64,000 bases of DNA from PALSA-505 sp963699015 (GTDB lineage: Bacteria; Actinomycetota; Actinomycetes; Streptosporangiales; Streptosporangiaceae), in the NCBI GenBank assembly GCA_963699015.1, contig CAVOSX010000008.1, positions 868,001-932,000 on the forward strand. The letters run 5' to 3'. This document shows, piece by piece, positions 16,916 through 25,524 of this stretch. The notes under the pieces were generated by a model. It was given only the letters and a program-made list of their open reading frames with translations. It did no database searches and was not told where the DNA came from. Position 1 is the first letter of the stretch; the number at the start of each line of letters is the position of its first letter. Both the position numbers and the translations under genes were made by a program.

Positions 16916-16970
16916 CAGGCCGAACGCGCGCGGCGTGCCCGCCGCCCGGGCCGGCCCGGCAGGCCGGCGG

Positions 16971-17744
16971 TCAGGTCGCGGAGAAGCCGCCGTCCACGCA
17001 GATGACCTGCCCGGTCACGTAGTCGCTGGCCCGGCTCGCCAAGAACACCGCGACGCCCTCGAAGTCGGCGGCCTGCCCGTTGCGCCCGGTCATGGTCCTG
17101 GCGGCCAGGGCCGCGGTCCTGGCCGGGTCCTGCGCCGCCTCGGCGGTGAGCGGAGTGATCACGAACCCGGGCGAGATCGCGTTGCAGCACACCCCGCGCG
17201 GGGCCCAGGCCTCGGACTGCGACCGGGTCAGCGAGACCAGCCCGCCCTTGGAAGCGCCGTAGGCGCCGCTGTTCCCGAACGCCCGCATCGCCTGCTGGGA
17301 GGCGATGTTGATGATCCGTCCCCAGCCCCGCTCGGCCATCCGCGGCCCGAACCGCTGCCCCAGCGCGAACGGCGCGCTGAGGTTGACCGCGATGGTCTGG
17401 TCCCAGTCCGCCATCGTCAGCGAGTCCATCGGCGGCCGCAGGTTGATCCCGGCCGAGTTGACCAGGATGTCCGGCTCGCCGAATTCCCCGGCCACCGCGT
17501 CCGCGGCCCGGGCCAGCGCGCCGCGGTCGCCCAGGTCGGCGCTCACCCCGACGGCCGACCGGCCTGCCGCCCGCAGCTCGCGCACGGTCTCGTCCAGCCG
17601 GCGTTCCCCCCGGGCCACCACCACGACCCGTGCCCCCGCATGCGCCAGCGCCCCGGCCATGGCCCGGCCGATGCCGGAACTGCCGCCGGTGACCACCGCG
17701 ACCAGCCCGTCCAGCGAGAACAGCCGGTCCAGGTAGCCGGTCAC
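16971..17744 (-). CDS. Short-chain dehydrogenase/reductase (classical SDR)
   Basis: NAD(P)-dependent oxidoreductase of 257 residues. The cofactor motif TGGSSGIG is at residues 19-26, the NSAG motif near 96-99, and the catalytic residues are Ser149, Tyr162 and Lys166 (YGASK). The C-terminus GQVICVDGGF is typical of sugar-acid and gluconate-type SDRs. The GTG start lies 30 bases after the PfkB kinase stop on the same strand, so the two probably form an operon for a sugar or polyol substrate that cannot be named from sequence. Confidence 0.9.
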   Translation of the reverse strand: MTGYLDRLFSLDGLVAVVTGGSSGIGRAMAGALAHAGARVVVVARGERRLDETVRELRAAGRSAVGVSADLGDRGALARAADAVAGEFGEPDILVNSAGINLRPPMDSLTMADWDQTIAVNLSAPFALGQRFGPRMAERGWGRIINIASQQAMRAFGNSGAYGASKGGLVSLTRSQSEAWAPRGVCCNAISPGFVITPLTAEAAQDPARTAALAARTMTGRNGQAADFEGVAVFLASRASDYVTGQVICVDGGFSAT

Positions 17745-17774
17745 GGACCCGCCAGGCCGGCGATCGCCCGCACC

Positions 17775-18668
17775 TCAGAGCGCAGGACGCGCGCCGAGCA
17801 TGGCGAGCGCCTGCGCGGCCAGCCTGCAGCCGCTGGCCAGGGCCTCACCGGGCGGCTTCTTGTCCAGCCAGGGCGGCAGGAAGCCGGCGCAGAACGCGTC
17901 GCCTGCGCCGGTCCCGTCCATGATGCGCTCCGCCGGGATGGCCGGGGCCCGCACCGGATCCATCGGGCCGTTGGTGCAGAACAGCGCGCCCTCGGCGCCG
18001 AGCTTCATGACCACCTGCGGATACCAGGCGGTCAGCACCCGGGCCGCCTGCTCCGGATCCTCGCGCCCGGTCAGCACGGCAGCCTCGGCCTCGTTCACCA
18101 CCAGCAGCGAGGCCCCGTTGCTCATCTGCAGGAAGGCCTCGGCGCCTGCCCGCTCTACCGGCGCCGCCGACGCCGCGTCGACCGACACGGTCATGCCGGC
18201 CCGCGCGGCGGTCTGGCACGCCGCCAGCGCGGCCGCCCTGGAGCCGGCGTTCAGCAGCGTGTACCCCGACACGTGCAGGTGGGCTCCGGGAATGAACAGG
18301 TCCTTGGGCAGGTCGTCGGGGGACAGCGCGGCGTTGGCCCCCGGGTCGGACATCATCGTCCGGTCGCCCCGGTGGGTCACCATGACCACGCAGGTCCCGG
18401 TGGGCCGCTCCGGGTCCATCACCAGCCGGGCATCCACCCCGTAGCCCATCAGTTCCATGTCCCGGTTCCGGCCCGCTATGTCAGACCCGCGCCTGCCGAC
18501 GAAGGCCACCTCGGCCCCGTCCGCGGCCAGCCAGGCCGCGACGTTAGCCCCCGAGCCGCCGCCGTGCATGGTGACCGTGGCCGGGGTGTCGCTCCCCTTG
18601 GCCAGCGGCAAGGCCGCATGCGCGACCGTGTCGGTCATGAGGTCACCAATGACCACGATGCGCGTCAT
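17775..18668 (-). CDS. PfkB-family carbohydrate kinase
   Basis: Ribokinase-fold sugar kinase of 297 residues. The N-terminal substrate motif contains GGGSGANVAAWLA, and the ATP/anion-hole motif is DGTGAGDAFCAGFL with the catalytic aspartate. It lies upstream of the SDR in the same direction. The 181-base region before the start (18669-18849) has a TAGGTT hexamer on the minus strand as a possible -10 element. The substrate is not predictable; another PfkB protein at 27605 shares the GGxxANVAAW pattern. Confidence 0.88.
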   Translation of the reverse strand: MTRIVVIGDLMTDTVAHAALPLAKGSDTPATVTMHGGGSGANVAAWLAADGAEVAFVGRRGSDIAGRNRDMELMGYGVDARLVMDPERPTGTCVVMVTHRGDRTMMSDPGANAALSPDDLPKDLFIPGAHLHVSGYTLLNAGSRAAALAACQTAARAGMTVSVDAASAAPVERAGAEAFLQMSNGASLLVVNEAEAAVLTGREDPEQAARVLTAWYPQVVMKLGAEGALFCTNGPMDPVRAPAIPAERIMDGTGAGDAFCAGFLPPWLDKKPPGEALASGCRLAAQALAMLGARPAL

Positions 18669-18849
18669 GTCGTCATCACCCCGCCCCCCATCGGGACAGT
18701 GACCCTTCCGTAACCAAATGCAGCCGCCGTGAAAAACCTAACAGTTGCAGGGGTCGCGTGCGTAGGTTCCCCGTCTAGCCTGGCAGGTTGACCACGGGGC
18801 CGCCACCGCGAGATCCGTTTCGCCCGATTCGCCGGCCGTCCCGGCCTGC

Positions 18850-19386
18850 CTAGGCCGCGCCCTGGTCCGGATCCGGGTCGTCCGGGGCCTGGCCGGGCCG
18901 TCCCCGGTGACCAGAAGCCGGCACGTCTTGCAGGCTGCGGAGATGGGCGAGTACGGTCTCGGTGATGCCGGCGAGAGCCTGGACCTGCTCGGCGGTCAGC
19001 AGGTCGAGGAAGTGCGTGCGGACCGACTCGACGTGTCCCGGCGCCGCGGCCCTGATCGCCTGCCAGCCCGCCTCGGTGAGCGTGAGGACGGCGCCCCGCC
19101 CGTCCGAGGCGCAGTCCTGGCGCGTGACCAGGCCGCGCCGCTGCATCCGCGCGACATGGTGCGAGAGCCGGCTCTTCGACCAGAGCATGTGCGCGGCCAG
19201 GTCGCCCAGCCGCATGCTGTGCCCGGCAGCCTCGGACACGGTGGACAGCACGTCGTAGTCCGCCTCCGAAAGCCCGCCGTCCCGGGCAAGGTCGCGGGTG
19301 AGCTGCAGGTCGAGCAAGGCGCGCATCCGGCGGTATCCGAGCCAGGCCCGGGCCTGGGCCGGGCTGAGCCAGTGTGGTTCGGTCAC
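18850..19386 (-). CDS. MarR-family transcriptional regulator
   Basis: Winged-helix regulator of 178 residues from a GTG start. The core reads LSEADYDVLSTVSEAAGHSMRLGDLA and the recognition region SKSRLSHHVARMQRRGLV, then the wing DGRGAVLTLTEAGW. It is divergent from the YczE-like/LLM operon, and the shared region contains two palindromes at 19404-19421 and 19438-19451. By analogy with other MarR proteins it should repress both directions until a ligand binds; the ligand is unknown. Confidence 0.9.
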   Translation of the reverse strand: MTEPHWLSPAQARAWLGYRRMRALLDLQLTRDLARDGGLSEADYDVLSTVSEAAGHSMRLGDLAAHMLWSKSRLSHHVARMQRRGLVTRQDCASDGRGAVLTLTEAGWQAIRAAAPGHVESVRTHFLDLLTAEQVQALAGITETVLAHLRSLQDVPASGHRGRPGQAPDDPDPDQGAA

Positions 19387-19403
19387 GGCACCAGGCTAGC
19401 AGA

Positions 19404-19421
19404 TAGTTGACACGTCTACTA
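19404..19421. promoter_or_regulatory. MarR operator 1
   Basis: TAGTTGACACGTCTACTA is a nearly perfect palindrome (7 of 8 arm bases pair). It overlaps the -35 hexamer TTGACA of the rightward promoter, so binding would block polymerase. Confidence 0.65.
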
Positions 19422-19435
19422 AATGTGCTTACCGT
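19407..19435 (+). promoter_or_regulatory. Rightward promoter for the YczE-like/LLM operon
   Basis: TTGACA (19407-19412), a 17-base spacer and TACCGT (19430-19435) match the actinobacterial sigma-70 pattern. A start about eight bases on falls at the ATG at 19444, implying a leaderless mRNA. Confidence 0.6.
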
Positions 19436-19437
19436 AT

Positions 19438-19451
19438 GTTGATATGTCAAC
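19438..19451. promoter_or_regulatory. MarR operator 2
   Basis: GTTGATATGTCAAC is a 14-base palindrome with two central mismatches. It covers the presumed leaderless start codon of the rightward gene. On the other strand it supplies a TTGACA that could be the -35 of the marR promoter. Confidence 0.6.
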
Positions 19452-20175
19452 CATCCGGGTGCGGCCGAACCACGGCAATGACACATCGGCCGTGCCTGCC
19501 GTGCCGGGATGGCTGCGCGGGCTGATGCCCGAACGGCCCGCCGCGCGCCGGCTGGCCAGTCTCTACGCGGGAATCGCCCTGTTCGGCCTCAGCGTGGCGC
19601 TGATGATCGCCGCCCGGCTCGGCCTGGATCCGTGGGACGTGCTCCACCAGGGCCTGGCCAGGCGGACCGGGCTGCCCATCGGCTGGATCGTCAACGGCAC
19701 CGGGGTGCTCGTCCTGCTGCTGTGGATCCCGCTGCGGGAGCGGCCGGGGATCGGCACGGTCAGCGACGCGATCCTGGTCGGTTTCGTCATCGACGCGACG
19801 CTGCCGCTGCTGCCGCGGCCGGGCGTGATCACCGTGCGCGTCGCGTTCCTGCTCGCGGCGATAGTGCTCAACGCCGTCGCCACCGCCCTGTACGTGGGGG
19901 CGGGGCTTGGCCCCGGCCCGCGAGACGGGCTGATGACCGGCCTGGCCCGCCGGGGCTGGCCGGTCCGCCGGGTCCGCACCTCGATCGAGCTGGCCGGGCT
20001 GGCCGCGGGCTGGCTGCTCGGCGGCACGGTCGGCATCGGGACCCTGCTGTACGCGGCCAGCATCGGCCCGCTGGTGCATGTCCTGCTGCCCCGGCTGACC
20101 ATCGCCGATCAGGTGAACCAGGAAGGGAGTTCAGAGATGACCAGCACTCGCCCGCGGACGGGGGACCGTCGATGA
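19444..20175 (+). CDS. YczE/YyaS/YitT-like integral membrane protein
   Basis: Predicted multi-pass membrane protein of about 243 residues. Hydrophobic segments include LYAGIALFGLSVALMIAARL, VNGTGVLVLLLWIPL, VRVAFLLAAIVLNAVATALY and ELAGLAAGWLLGGTVGIGTLL. The motifs GLDPWDVLHQGLARRTGL and GLGPGPRDGLMTGL are typical of the YczE group. The ATG at 19444 is chosen because a TACCGT -10 hexamer lies eight bases upstream, giving a leaderless start; 19423 and 19525 are alternatives without ribosome sites. It is the first gene under the MarR operators and overlaps the LLM gene by ATGA. Transport activity is unproven in the family. Confidence 0.82.
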   Translation: MSTIRVRPNHGNDTSAVPAVPGWLRGLMPERPAARRLASLYAGIALFGLSVALMIAARLGLDPWDVLHQGLARRTGLPIGWIVNGTGVLVLLLWIPLRERPGIGTVSDAILVGFVIDATLPLLPRPGVITVRVAFLLAAIVLNAVATALYVGAGLGPGPRDGLMTGLARRGWPVRRVRTSIELAGLAAGWLLGGTVGIGTLLYAASIGPLVHVLLPRLTIADQVNQEGSSEMTSTRPRTGDRR

Positions 20176-21044
20176 CCGGACTGCTCTTCGGGCTGAACGT
20201 GCCCGCATCGGCTGCTCCCGGCGCGGATCCCGTCGCGCTCGCCCGCCGGGCCGAAGATCTCGGCTTCGACTTCGTCTCCACCGCCGATCACCCGTGCGGG
20301 GACCAGCCCACGTACGAGACGTGGACCATGCTGTCCTGGATCGCCGCGCGTACCTCGCGGATCGGGGTGGCCACCCGCGTCCTGGGGCTGCCGTACCGGC
20401 ACCCGCCGATGGTGGCCAAGGCGGCCGAGACGCTGGACCGGCTGTCTGGCGGGCGGCTCATCCTCGGGCTCGGCGGCGGCTACTCCGACGACGAATTCCG
20501 CGCGTTCGGGCTCGGCGTCCCGTCGCCGCGGGAGAAGGTGGACGGCCTGGCCGAGTCGATCACGATCATCCGCGGCCTCTGGTCGCACCGGGCGTTCAGC
20601 TTCGAGGGCCGCCGCTACCGCGCGGTGACGGCCGACATGGAGCCCAAGCCGGGCCACCGCATCCCGATCTGGCTGGGTACGTTCGGCGACCGGGCGCTCG
20701 CCGTGACCGGGCGGCTGGCCGACGGCTGGATTCCCTCGCTCGGCCACGCCTCGGCGCAGCAGCTGGCCGTCATGCGCAACCGGGTACTCGCCGCGGCCAG
20801 CGAGGCCGGACGTGACCCCGGCCAGATCACCTGCGCCCTCAACCTGCAGGTCCAGGTGGACGAGCACGCGAAGGCCGGCCCGTCGGTCCTGGCCGGCCCG
20901 CCCGGGGCCGTCGCCGCCCGGCTGAGCGGCTTCGTCCGGGCGGGCTTTACCGCGCTGAACTTCATCACCGCGGGCCCTGCCGCCGGCGAGCAGGCCGAAC
21001 GGCTGGCGCGGGAGGTACTGCCCGAGGTCGCCGCGGCCACCTGA
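20172..21044 (+). CDS. LLM-class (luciferase-like, probably F420-dependent) oxidoreductase
   Basis: A TIM-barrel flavin/deazaflavin oxidoreductase of 290 residues, translationally coupled to the membrane protein before it. Visible family motifs are RAEDLGFDFVSTADHP, RIGVATRVLGLPYRHPPMVAKAAETLD in pieces, the SGGRLILGLGGGY loop and PIWLGTFGDRALAVTGRLADGWIPS. The conserved GRLxLGLG and DGWxP elements point to the F420-binding subgroup found in actinobacteria, although FMN cannot be excluded. Co-control with the membrane protein by MarR suggests detoxification of, or response to, a small aromatic compound (inference). Confidence 0.9.
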   Translation: MTGLLFGLNVPASAAPGADPVALARRAEDLGFDFVSTADHPCGDQPTYETWTMLSWIAARTSRIGVATRVLGLPYRHPPMVAKAAETLDRLSGGRLILGLGGGYSDDEFRAFGLGVPSPREKVDGLAESITIIRGLWSHRAFSFEGRRYRAVTADMEPKPGHRIPIWLGTFGDRALAVTGRLADGWIPSLGHASAQQLAVMRNRVLAAASEAGRDPGQITCALNLQVQVDEHAKAGPSVLAGPPGAVAARLSGFVRAGFTALNFITAGPAAGEQAERLAREVLPEVAAAT

Positions 21045-21073
21045 CAGGGCCAGCGCCTGCCCCGCGGCTGGAG

Positions 21074-21079
21074 TATGTT
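21074..21079 (+). promoter_or_regulatory. -10 element TATGTT, leaderless start at 21088
   Basis: The hexamer ends eight bases before the ATG and no ribosome site is present. Confidence 0.5.
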
Positions 21080-21087
21080 GTGCGGTC

Positions 21088-21297
21088 ATGACCTGGACCT
21101 GGCAACTGGAGGCCGCAGACGGGACGGTGCTCAGCGCCCGCAGCCTCCCGGCGGAGACGTTCCCCAGCCAGTCAGACGCGGAGAGCTGGCTCGGCGAGAA
21201 CTGGCGCGCCCTGCTCGCGGCGGGGGTGGACCAGGTCACGCTGCTCGAGGACGGCCGGGCCGAGTACGGCCCGATGAACCTGCATCCGGAGCAGTAG
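21088..21297 (+). CDS. Small conserved actinobacterial protein, function unknown
   Basis: A 69-residue soluble acidic protein beginning MTWTWQLEAADGTVL and ending in EYGPMNLHPEQ. The pattern of a Trp-rich beta strand, a SQSDAESWLGENWR helix and a VTLLEDG hairpin recurs in short conserved actinobacterial proteins, but no role is known to me. There is no ribosome site; TATGTT eight bases upstream suggests a leaderless transcript. Base composition by codon position is typical of a real gene. Confidence 0.75.
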   Translation: MTWTWQLEAADGTVLSARSLPAETFPSQSDAESWLGENWRALLAAGVDQVTLLEDGRAEYGPMNLHPEQ

Positions 21298-21313
21298 GCC
21301 AGGCCGGCGTTGC

Positions 21314-22312
21314 CTAGGGTCGCTGCTGGGGGCTTTCGGTAAGCGAGGAATCGCGCACGATTACCGGGCCGAGCACCTCGTCGATGCGGCGCATCACCGC
21401 CTCGTCGAGCACCACCCCGGATGCCCCGGCGTTCTCCCTGACCTGCTCGGGCCTGGTCGCGCCGATGATCGCGGCGGAGACGTTCGGGTTCTGCAGGGTC
21501 CAGGCGATCGCGAGCTGAGACGGCGAAAGCCCGGCGTCGGCGGCAATGGCCGGCAGCTGCCCGACCCGGTTCAGCACCTCGTCGTCCAGGTACTCCCGGA
21601 TGAATCGCGACCCGGCAGGGTCGGTCGCCCGGCTGCCCTCCGGCGGCGCCTGGCCCGGCCGGTACTTGCCGGTGAGCACGCCCTGCGCGATCGGCGACCA
21701 GACGATCTGCCCGATGCCTTCCTTCTCGCACAGCGGGATCACCTCGGACTCGATGACCCGCCAGATCATGTTGTACTGCGGCTGGTTGGAGACGATCCGG
21801 TCCAGGCCCAGGTGGTAGGCGATCGCCAGCGCGTCGGTGAGCTGCTCGGCGCGCCACTCCGACACCCCCACATAGAGCACCTTGCCCTGCCGGACGAGAT
21901 CGTCGAACGCGCGCAGGGTCTCCTCCAGCGGGGTCCCGGTGTCATACCGGTGGGCCTGGTACAGGTCCAGGTAATCGGTCCGCAGCCGGCGTAGCGAACC
22001 CTCGACCGACTCCATGATGTGCTTGCGGGACAGGCCGCGGTCATTCTGGCCGTCGCCGGTGGGCCAGTACACCTTCGTGCAGATCTCTACGGACTCGCGA
22101 CGGATGCCCTGCAGCGCGCGGCCGAGCACCTCCTCGGCCCGCGTGCCCGCATACACGTCGGCCGTGTCGAAGGTGGTGATGCCCTCATCGAGCGCGGCGG
22201 CCACGCAGGCCCGGGCCGCGTCCTCCTCGACCTGGGAGCCGTGCGTGACCCAGTTGCCGTAAGCGATCTCGCTGACCTTGAGGCCACTGCGGCCCAGATG
22301 ACGATGTTCCAT
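21314..22312 (-). CDS. Aldo/keto reductase
   Basis: NADPH-dependent carbonyl reductase of 332 residues with the AKR barrel. The catalytic tetrad is Asp49 and Tyr54 (TFDTADVYAG), Lys80 (EICTKVYW) and His121 (LYQAHRYD). The sequence resembles the Kv-beta/YghZ-like branch (SEWRAEQLTDALAIA, QPQYNMIWR). A TAGGGT hexamer seven bases upstream of the ATG on the minus strand suggests a leaderless start. It is monocistronic by spacing; the substrate is unknown. Confidence 0.92.
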   Translation of the reverse strand: MEHRHLGRSGLKVSEIAYGNWVTHGSQVEEDAARACVAAALDEGITTFDTADVYAGTRAEEVLGRALQGIRRESVEICTKVYWPTGDGQNDRGLSRKHIMESVEGSLRRLRTDYLDLYQAHRYDTGTPLEETLRAFDDLVRQGKVLYVGVSEWRAEQLTDALAIAYHLGLDRIVSNQPQYNMIWRVIESEVIPLCEKEGIGQIVWSPIAQGVLTGKYRPGQAPPEGSRATDPAGSRFIREYLDDEVLNRVGQLPAIAADAGLSPSQLAIAWTLQNPNVSAAIIGATRPEQVRENAGASGVVLDEAVMRRIDEVLGPVIVRDSSLTESPQQRP

Positions 22313-22319
22313 GTACCTG

Positions 22320-22325
22320 ACCCTA
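22320..22325 (-). promoter_or_regulatory. -10 element TAGGGT, leaderless start at 22312
   Basis: Seven bases separate the hexamer from the ATG of the aldo/keto reductase. Confidence 0.45.
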
Positions 22326-22368
22326 GGGCGTGCCCGGGGAACACGGCCGCACGGGTGGCCGGGCAGGC

Positions 22369-23004
22369 TCAGGCCTTGGAGCCCGGACCGACCCGCGGGC
22401 TGGGCATCCGGAACCGGCGGATCTGCAGCGTGCGCATGATCGCATAGCGGGTGATGCCGCGAGTGCTCTGGCCAGGGAAACGCTGCGCGGCCAGCTTTTT
22501 CACCCCGCGCGAGATGAGGTATCCCTCGATCACCATGATCAGCACGAGCACCAGGATGACCGGATACACGATCGCGTCCAGGACGGTGTTCTTGAGCAGC
22601 AGGATCACCAGCAGCACGAGCAGGATGTACATGTAGAACTCGCTGATCCTGCGCCTGGAGTCCACGTAGTCACGGGTCAGCGCCTTGACCGGTCCCTGGT
22701 CGCGGGGCGCCAGCGCCCACTCCTCGCCGCGCTTCATCGCCTCGTACTTGCGTGCGCGCTCGCCGCGGTCCCTGGTACGCGCCTGACGCGTCGCGGCCTT
22801 CCGGTCGCCTGGCGCAGAGTACGGCTGCCGCCGCCTGCGCTCGGCTTCGCTGCGCTTGGGGGTCGGCCGGCCCTTGGCCGGGGTAATGGCACTGCCACCG
22901 CCCGCCTGCTGCCCGGCTGCGGACTCTGAGTCGCTGGAGCGGGCTTCGTCCGTCGCAGCCTCGTCGACGGCACCGCCGGCCCCGGCGTCGCGACGTCGGA
23001 ACAC
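22369..23004 (-). CDS. DUF3043 membrane protein
   Basis: A 211-residue actinobacterial membrane protein of the DUF3043 family. The N-terminal half is charged and disordered, with KGRPTPKRSEAERRRRQPY, a family hallmark, and DRGERARKYEAMKRGEE. Two membrane segments (FYMYILLVLLVILLLKN and YPVILVLVLIMVIEGYLIS) precede a basic tail. The GTG start has TAAGCT on the minus strand six bases before it, suggesting a leaderless mRNA, although AGG could act as a weak ribosome site. It diverges from pspA. Confidence 0.88.
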   Translation of the reverse strand: MFRRRDAGAGGAVDEAATDEARSSDSESAAGQQAGGGSAITPAKGRPTPKRSEAERRRRQPYSAPGDRKAATRQARTRDRGERARKYEAMKRGEEWALAPRDQGPVKALTRDYVDSRRRISEFYMYILLVLLVILLLKNTVLDAIVYPVILVLVLIMVIEGYLISRGVKKLAAQRFPGQSTRGITRYAIMRTLQIRRFRMPSPRVGPGSKA

Positions 23005-23010
23005 AGACCT

Positions 23011-23016
23011 AGCTTA
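23011..23016 (-). promoter_or_regulatory. -10 element TAAGCT, start at 23004
   Basis: Six bases separate the hexamer from the GTG of the DUF3043 gene. Confidence 0.4.
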
Positions 23017-23196
23017 GGCCGTGCCGTAACCGGGCGCAGCGCACTGCGGGCCGGCGGCCGCCGCCGCTGGATCTGTGATGACTCGCACTCCGGAAACCGC
23101 GTAGGGTGGATGTTGACCAGCCGGCGGTACAGCCGACGCCGCCCGTGAGGCGCCTGTCTGGGGCTACGCGCAACGCGGCGCGGCGGAGGCGTCAGC

Positions 23197-24045
23197 ATGA
23201 AGGGGACGTACGCGCCTATGAGCGTGATGAAGAGGGTTTCGCTTATCTTCAAGTCCAAGGCCAACAGGGCCCTGGACCGGATGGAAGATCCCCGGGAAAC
23301 CCTGGACTATTCCTACCAGAGGCAGCTCGAGATGCTGCAGAAGGTCCGCCGCGGAGTCGCCGACGTGGCCACGTCCCGCAAGCGGCTCGAGCTGCAGATG
23401 AACCAGATCAACCAGCAGTCGGGCAAGCTTGAGAAGCAGGCGAAGGACGCGCTCGGTGCCGGCCGCGAGGATCTGGCCCGCGAGGCGCTCAGCCGCCGCC
23501 AGGGGGCCCAGAGCCAGCTGTCGGACCTGCAGGCGCAGTATGCGCAGCTGCAGGGTGAAGAGGAGAAGCTGACCCTCGCCTCGCAGCGGCTGCAGACAAA
23601 GGTGGACACCTTCCGTACCAGGAAGGAGACCATCAAGGCCACCTACACCGCCGCCGAGGCCCAGACCCGGATCAACGAGGCCTTCTCCGGCATCTCCGAG
23701 GAGATGGGCGACGTCGGCATGGCGATCCAGCGGGCCGAGGACAAGACCGCCCAGATGCAGGCCCGGGCGGGCGCGATCGACGAGCTGCTGGCCTCCGGCG
23801 CGCTCGAGGACGCCTCAGGGACGCCGCGCGACGACATCCAGGCCGAGCTGGACCGGATGGGCGCCGGCGGCTCGATCGACCTCGAGCTCGAGCGGCTCAA
23901 GGGCGAGCTGTCCGGGGGCGAGGCGCCGAAGGAGATCGGCGCGGCGGACGGCGCTGCCCGGCCCGCTGCCGAGCAGCCTGGCGCGGCCAGCGCCGCCGAG
24001 CCGGTCGAGCCGGTCGAGCCGCCCAAGGAGGAAGACGCTTCATGA
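23197..24045 (+). CDS. pspA: Phage shock protein A (PspA/IM30 family)
   Basis: An ESCRT-III-like membrane-remodelling protein of 282 residues. The first helix carries SLIFKSKANRALDRMEDP, then long coiled coils run to about residue 200, and the C-terminus is an Ala/Glu/Pro-rich tail. GGAGG lies eight bases before the ATG at 23197; in-frame ATGs at 23218 and 23227 are alternatives. The stop overlaps pspAA (ATGA). A GGAAAC with a downstream GTT in 23090-23120 resembles an ECF sigma promoter, but the spacing is short. The role is maintenance of membrane integrity under envelope stress. Confidence 0.93.
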   Translation: MKGTYAPMSVMKRVSLIFKSKANRALDRMEDPRETLDYSYQRQLEMLQKVRRGVADVATSRKRLELQMNQINQQSGKLEKQAKDALGAGREDLAREALSRRQGAQSQLSDLQAQYAQLQGEEEKLTLASQRLQTKVDTFRTRKETIKATYTAAEAQTRINEAFSGISEEMGDVGMAIQRAEDKTAQMQARAGAIDELLASGALEDASGTPRDDIQAELDRMGAGGSIDLELERLKGELSGGEAPKEIGAADGAARPAAEQPGAASAAEPVEPVEPPKEEDAS

Positions 24046-24317
24046 TCATCCGCATCCTGGGCGAGGGGCAGTTCCGGATCGATGACGCTGCCGCCGCGGA
24101 CCTGCATGCCCTCGACGCCAGCGTCGAGGCCGCCGTGGAGCGTAACGACCAGGCCGCTCTCGCCGCGGCGCTGGGCGCGCTGCTCGCGCGGGCCCGGCAG
24201 GGCACGCCGCTGCCGCCGGACAGCCTGGAGCCCTCGGATGTGATCATCCCGCATGAGGACGCCACCGTCGACGAGGTCCGCAAGCTGCTCACCGACGAGG
24301 GCCTGATACCGGGCTGA
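24042..24317 (+). CDS. pspAA: PspA-associated protein PspAA
   Basis: A 91-residue acidic protein beginning MIIRILGEGQFRI and ending in the DEVRKLLTDEGLIPG motif that defines the PspAA family. It is translationally coupled to pspA. In actinobacteria it is a constant partner of PspA and HtpX and is thought to modulate PspA; the mechanism is not settled. The 257-base gap to htpX is non-coding and probably holds an independent htpX promoter. Confidence 0.9.
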   Translation: MIIRILGEGQFRIDDAAAADLHALDASVEAAVERNDQAALAAALGALLARARQGTPLPPDSLEPSDVIIPHEDATVDEVRKLLTDEGLIPG

Positions 24318-24574
24318 CGGGCCGGTGCCCAGACACCGCGCCGCGCAGCGTCGTTCGGTTCGATAGCGCAGGTCACAGGCCCAGACCGCGGCCTCGTCCC
24401 CGCCCGGCTGGTCAGCTGATAGGCAGGGAACAGTCAGGCTTCCCCAAGCGTTGCCGAATAGACCTGGCTGATGGATGGACCAGGCGCTCTGATGAGCGAA
24501 ACTGGAGTAGAAGTAGTACTGGCCATGGTGGCCAGAGTCGGCCGGGTTCCGGCCGGCATGAACGGAGGCACGTA

Positions 24575-25522
24575 ATGGCGCGCACCCGATATGCCCCAGA
24601 TCGCGGGCTTACGGCGCGGATGACCTTGACCATCTTCCTGCTAGGGGTGGTCTTCGTCGGTTTTGTCGCCGCTCTCGTCGGCATCTTGAGCGCTGCCCAC
24701 GCCTCCAGCGCTGCCATCGTGTTCTTCCCGGTCGTGCTGGGTCTCGGCCTGGGCATCGGCTCCTTCTACTGGTCCGACAAGATCGCGCTGCGCACCGCGG
24801 GGGCCGTCGAGGTCAGCCCGCAGCAGGCACCCGAGCTGCACGGCATCGTGGACCGGATCTGCGCGCTCGCCGACATGCCGAAGCCGCGGGTGGCGATCTC
24901 CCCCACCAACCTGCCGAACGCGTTCGCCACCGGACGTAACAGCAAGATGGCGGTCCTGTGCGTGACCGAGGGCCTGCTGCGCACGCTGGACCGAGACGAG
25001 CTCGAGGGCGTGCTCGCGCACGAGATGTCGCACGTGGCGCACAAGGACGTGGCCGTGATGACGATCGCCTCGTTCCTCGGCATCATCGCCGCGCTGCTGG
25101 TCAGGTTCTCGTTCTACGGCGAGCTGTTCGGCGGTGGCGGCCGCCGCGGCGGAAACAACAACAACGGCGGCGCGCTGCCGATCCTGCTGATCATCATGCT
25201 GGTGAGCATCGTGGTGTACGCGATCAGCTTCCTGCTGATCCGGCTGCTGTCGCGGTACAGGGAGCTAGCCGCGGACCGGTCCGGTGCGCTGCTGACAGGT
25301 CAGCCGTCCAAGCTGGCCAGCGCGCTGCAGAAGGTGAGCGGCGACATCGCCAGGATCCCGACGAAGGACCTGCGGGAATCCGGTGCCGAGGCGCTGAACG
25401 CGTTCTACTTCGTGCCTGCGCTCACCAGCGGCAAGAGCCTGTCCACGCTGTTCTCCACGCACCCCTCGCTGGAGCGCCGGCTGGCCGAGCTGGCGAAGAT
25501 CTCCAAGCAGCTGGGCCAGTAA
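24575..25522 (+). CDS. htpX: Zinc metalloprotease HtpX (PspA-linked type)
   Basis: Membrane-embedded M48 endopeptidase of 315 residues for quality control of membrane proteins. Two N-terminal membrane segments (residues 16-40 and 46-64) come first. The zinc site is His149-Glu150-x-x-His153 (AHEMSH), with Glu230 (RYRELAAD) as the third ligand. A hydrophobic pair near 160-178 and 201-226 brackets a Gly/Asn-rich loop. GGAGG precedes the ATG at a seven-base spacing. It follows pspAA and lies two bases before pspAB. Confidence 0.93.
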   Translation: MARTRYAPDRGLTARMTLTIFLLGVVFVGFVAALVGILSAAHASSAAIVFFPVVLGLGLGIGSFYWSDKIALRTAGAVEVSPQQAPELHGIVDRICALADMPKPRVAISPTNLPNAFATGRNSKMAVLCVTEGLLRTLDRDELEGVLAHEMSHVAHKDVAVMTIASFLGIIAALLVRFSFYGELFGGGGRRGGNNNNGGALPILLIIMLVSIVVYAISFLLIRLLSRYRELAADRSGALLTGQPSKLASALQKVSGDIARIPTKDLRESGAEALNAFYFVPALTSGKSLSTLFSTHPSLERRLAELAKISKQLGQ

Positions 25523-25524
25523 TA

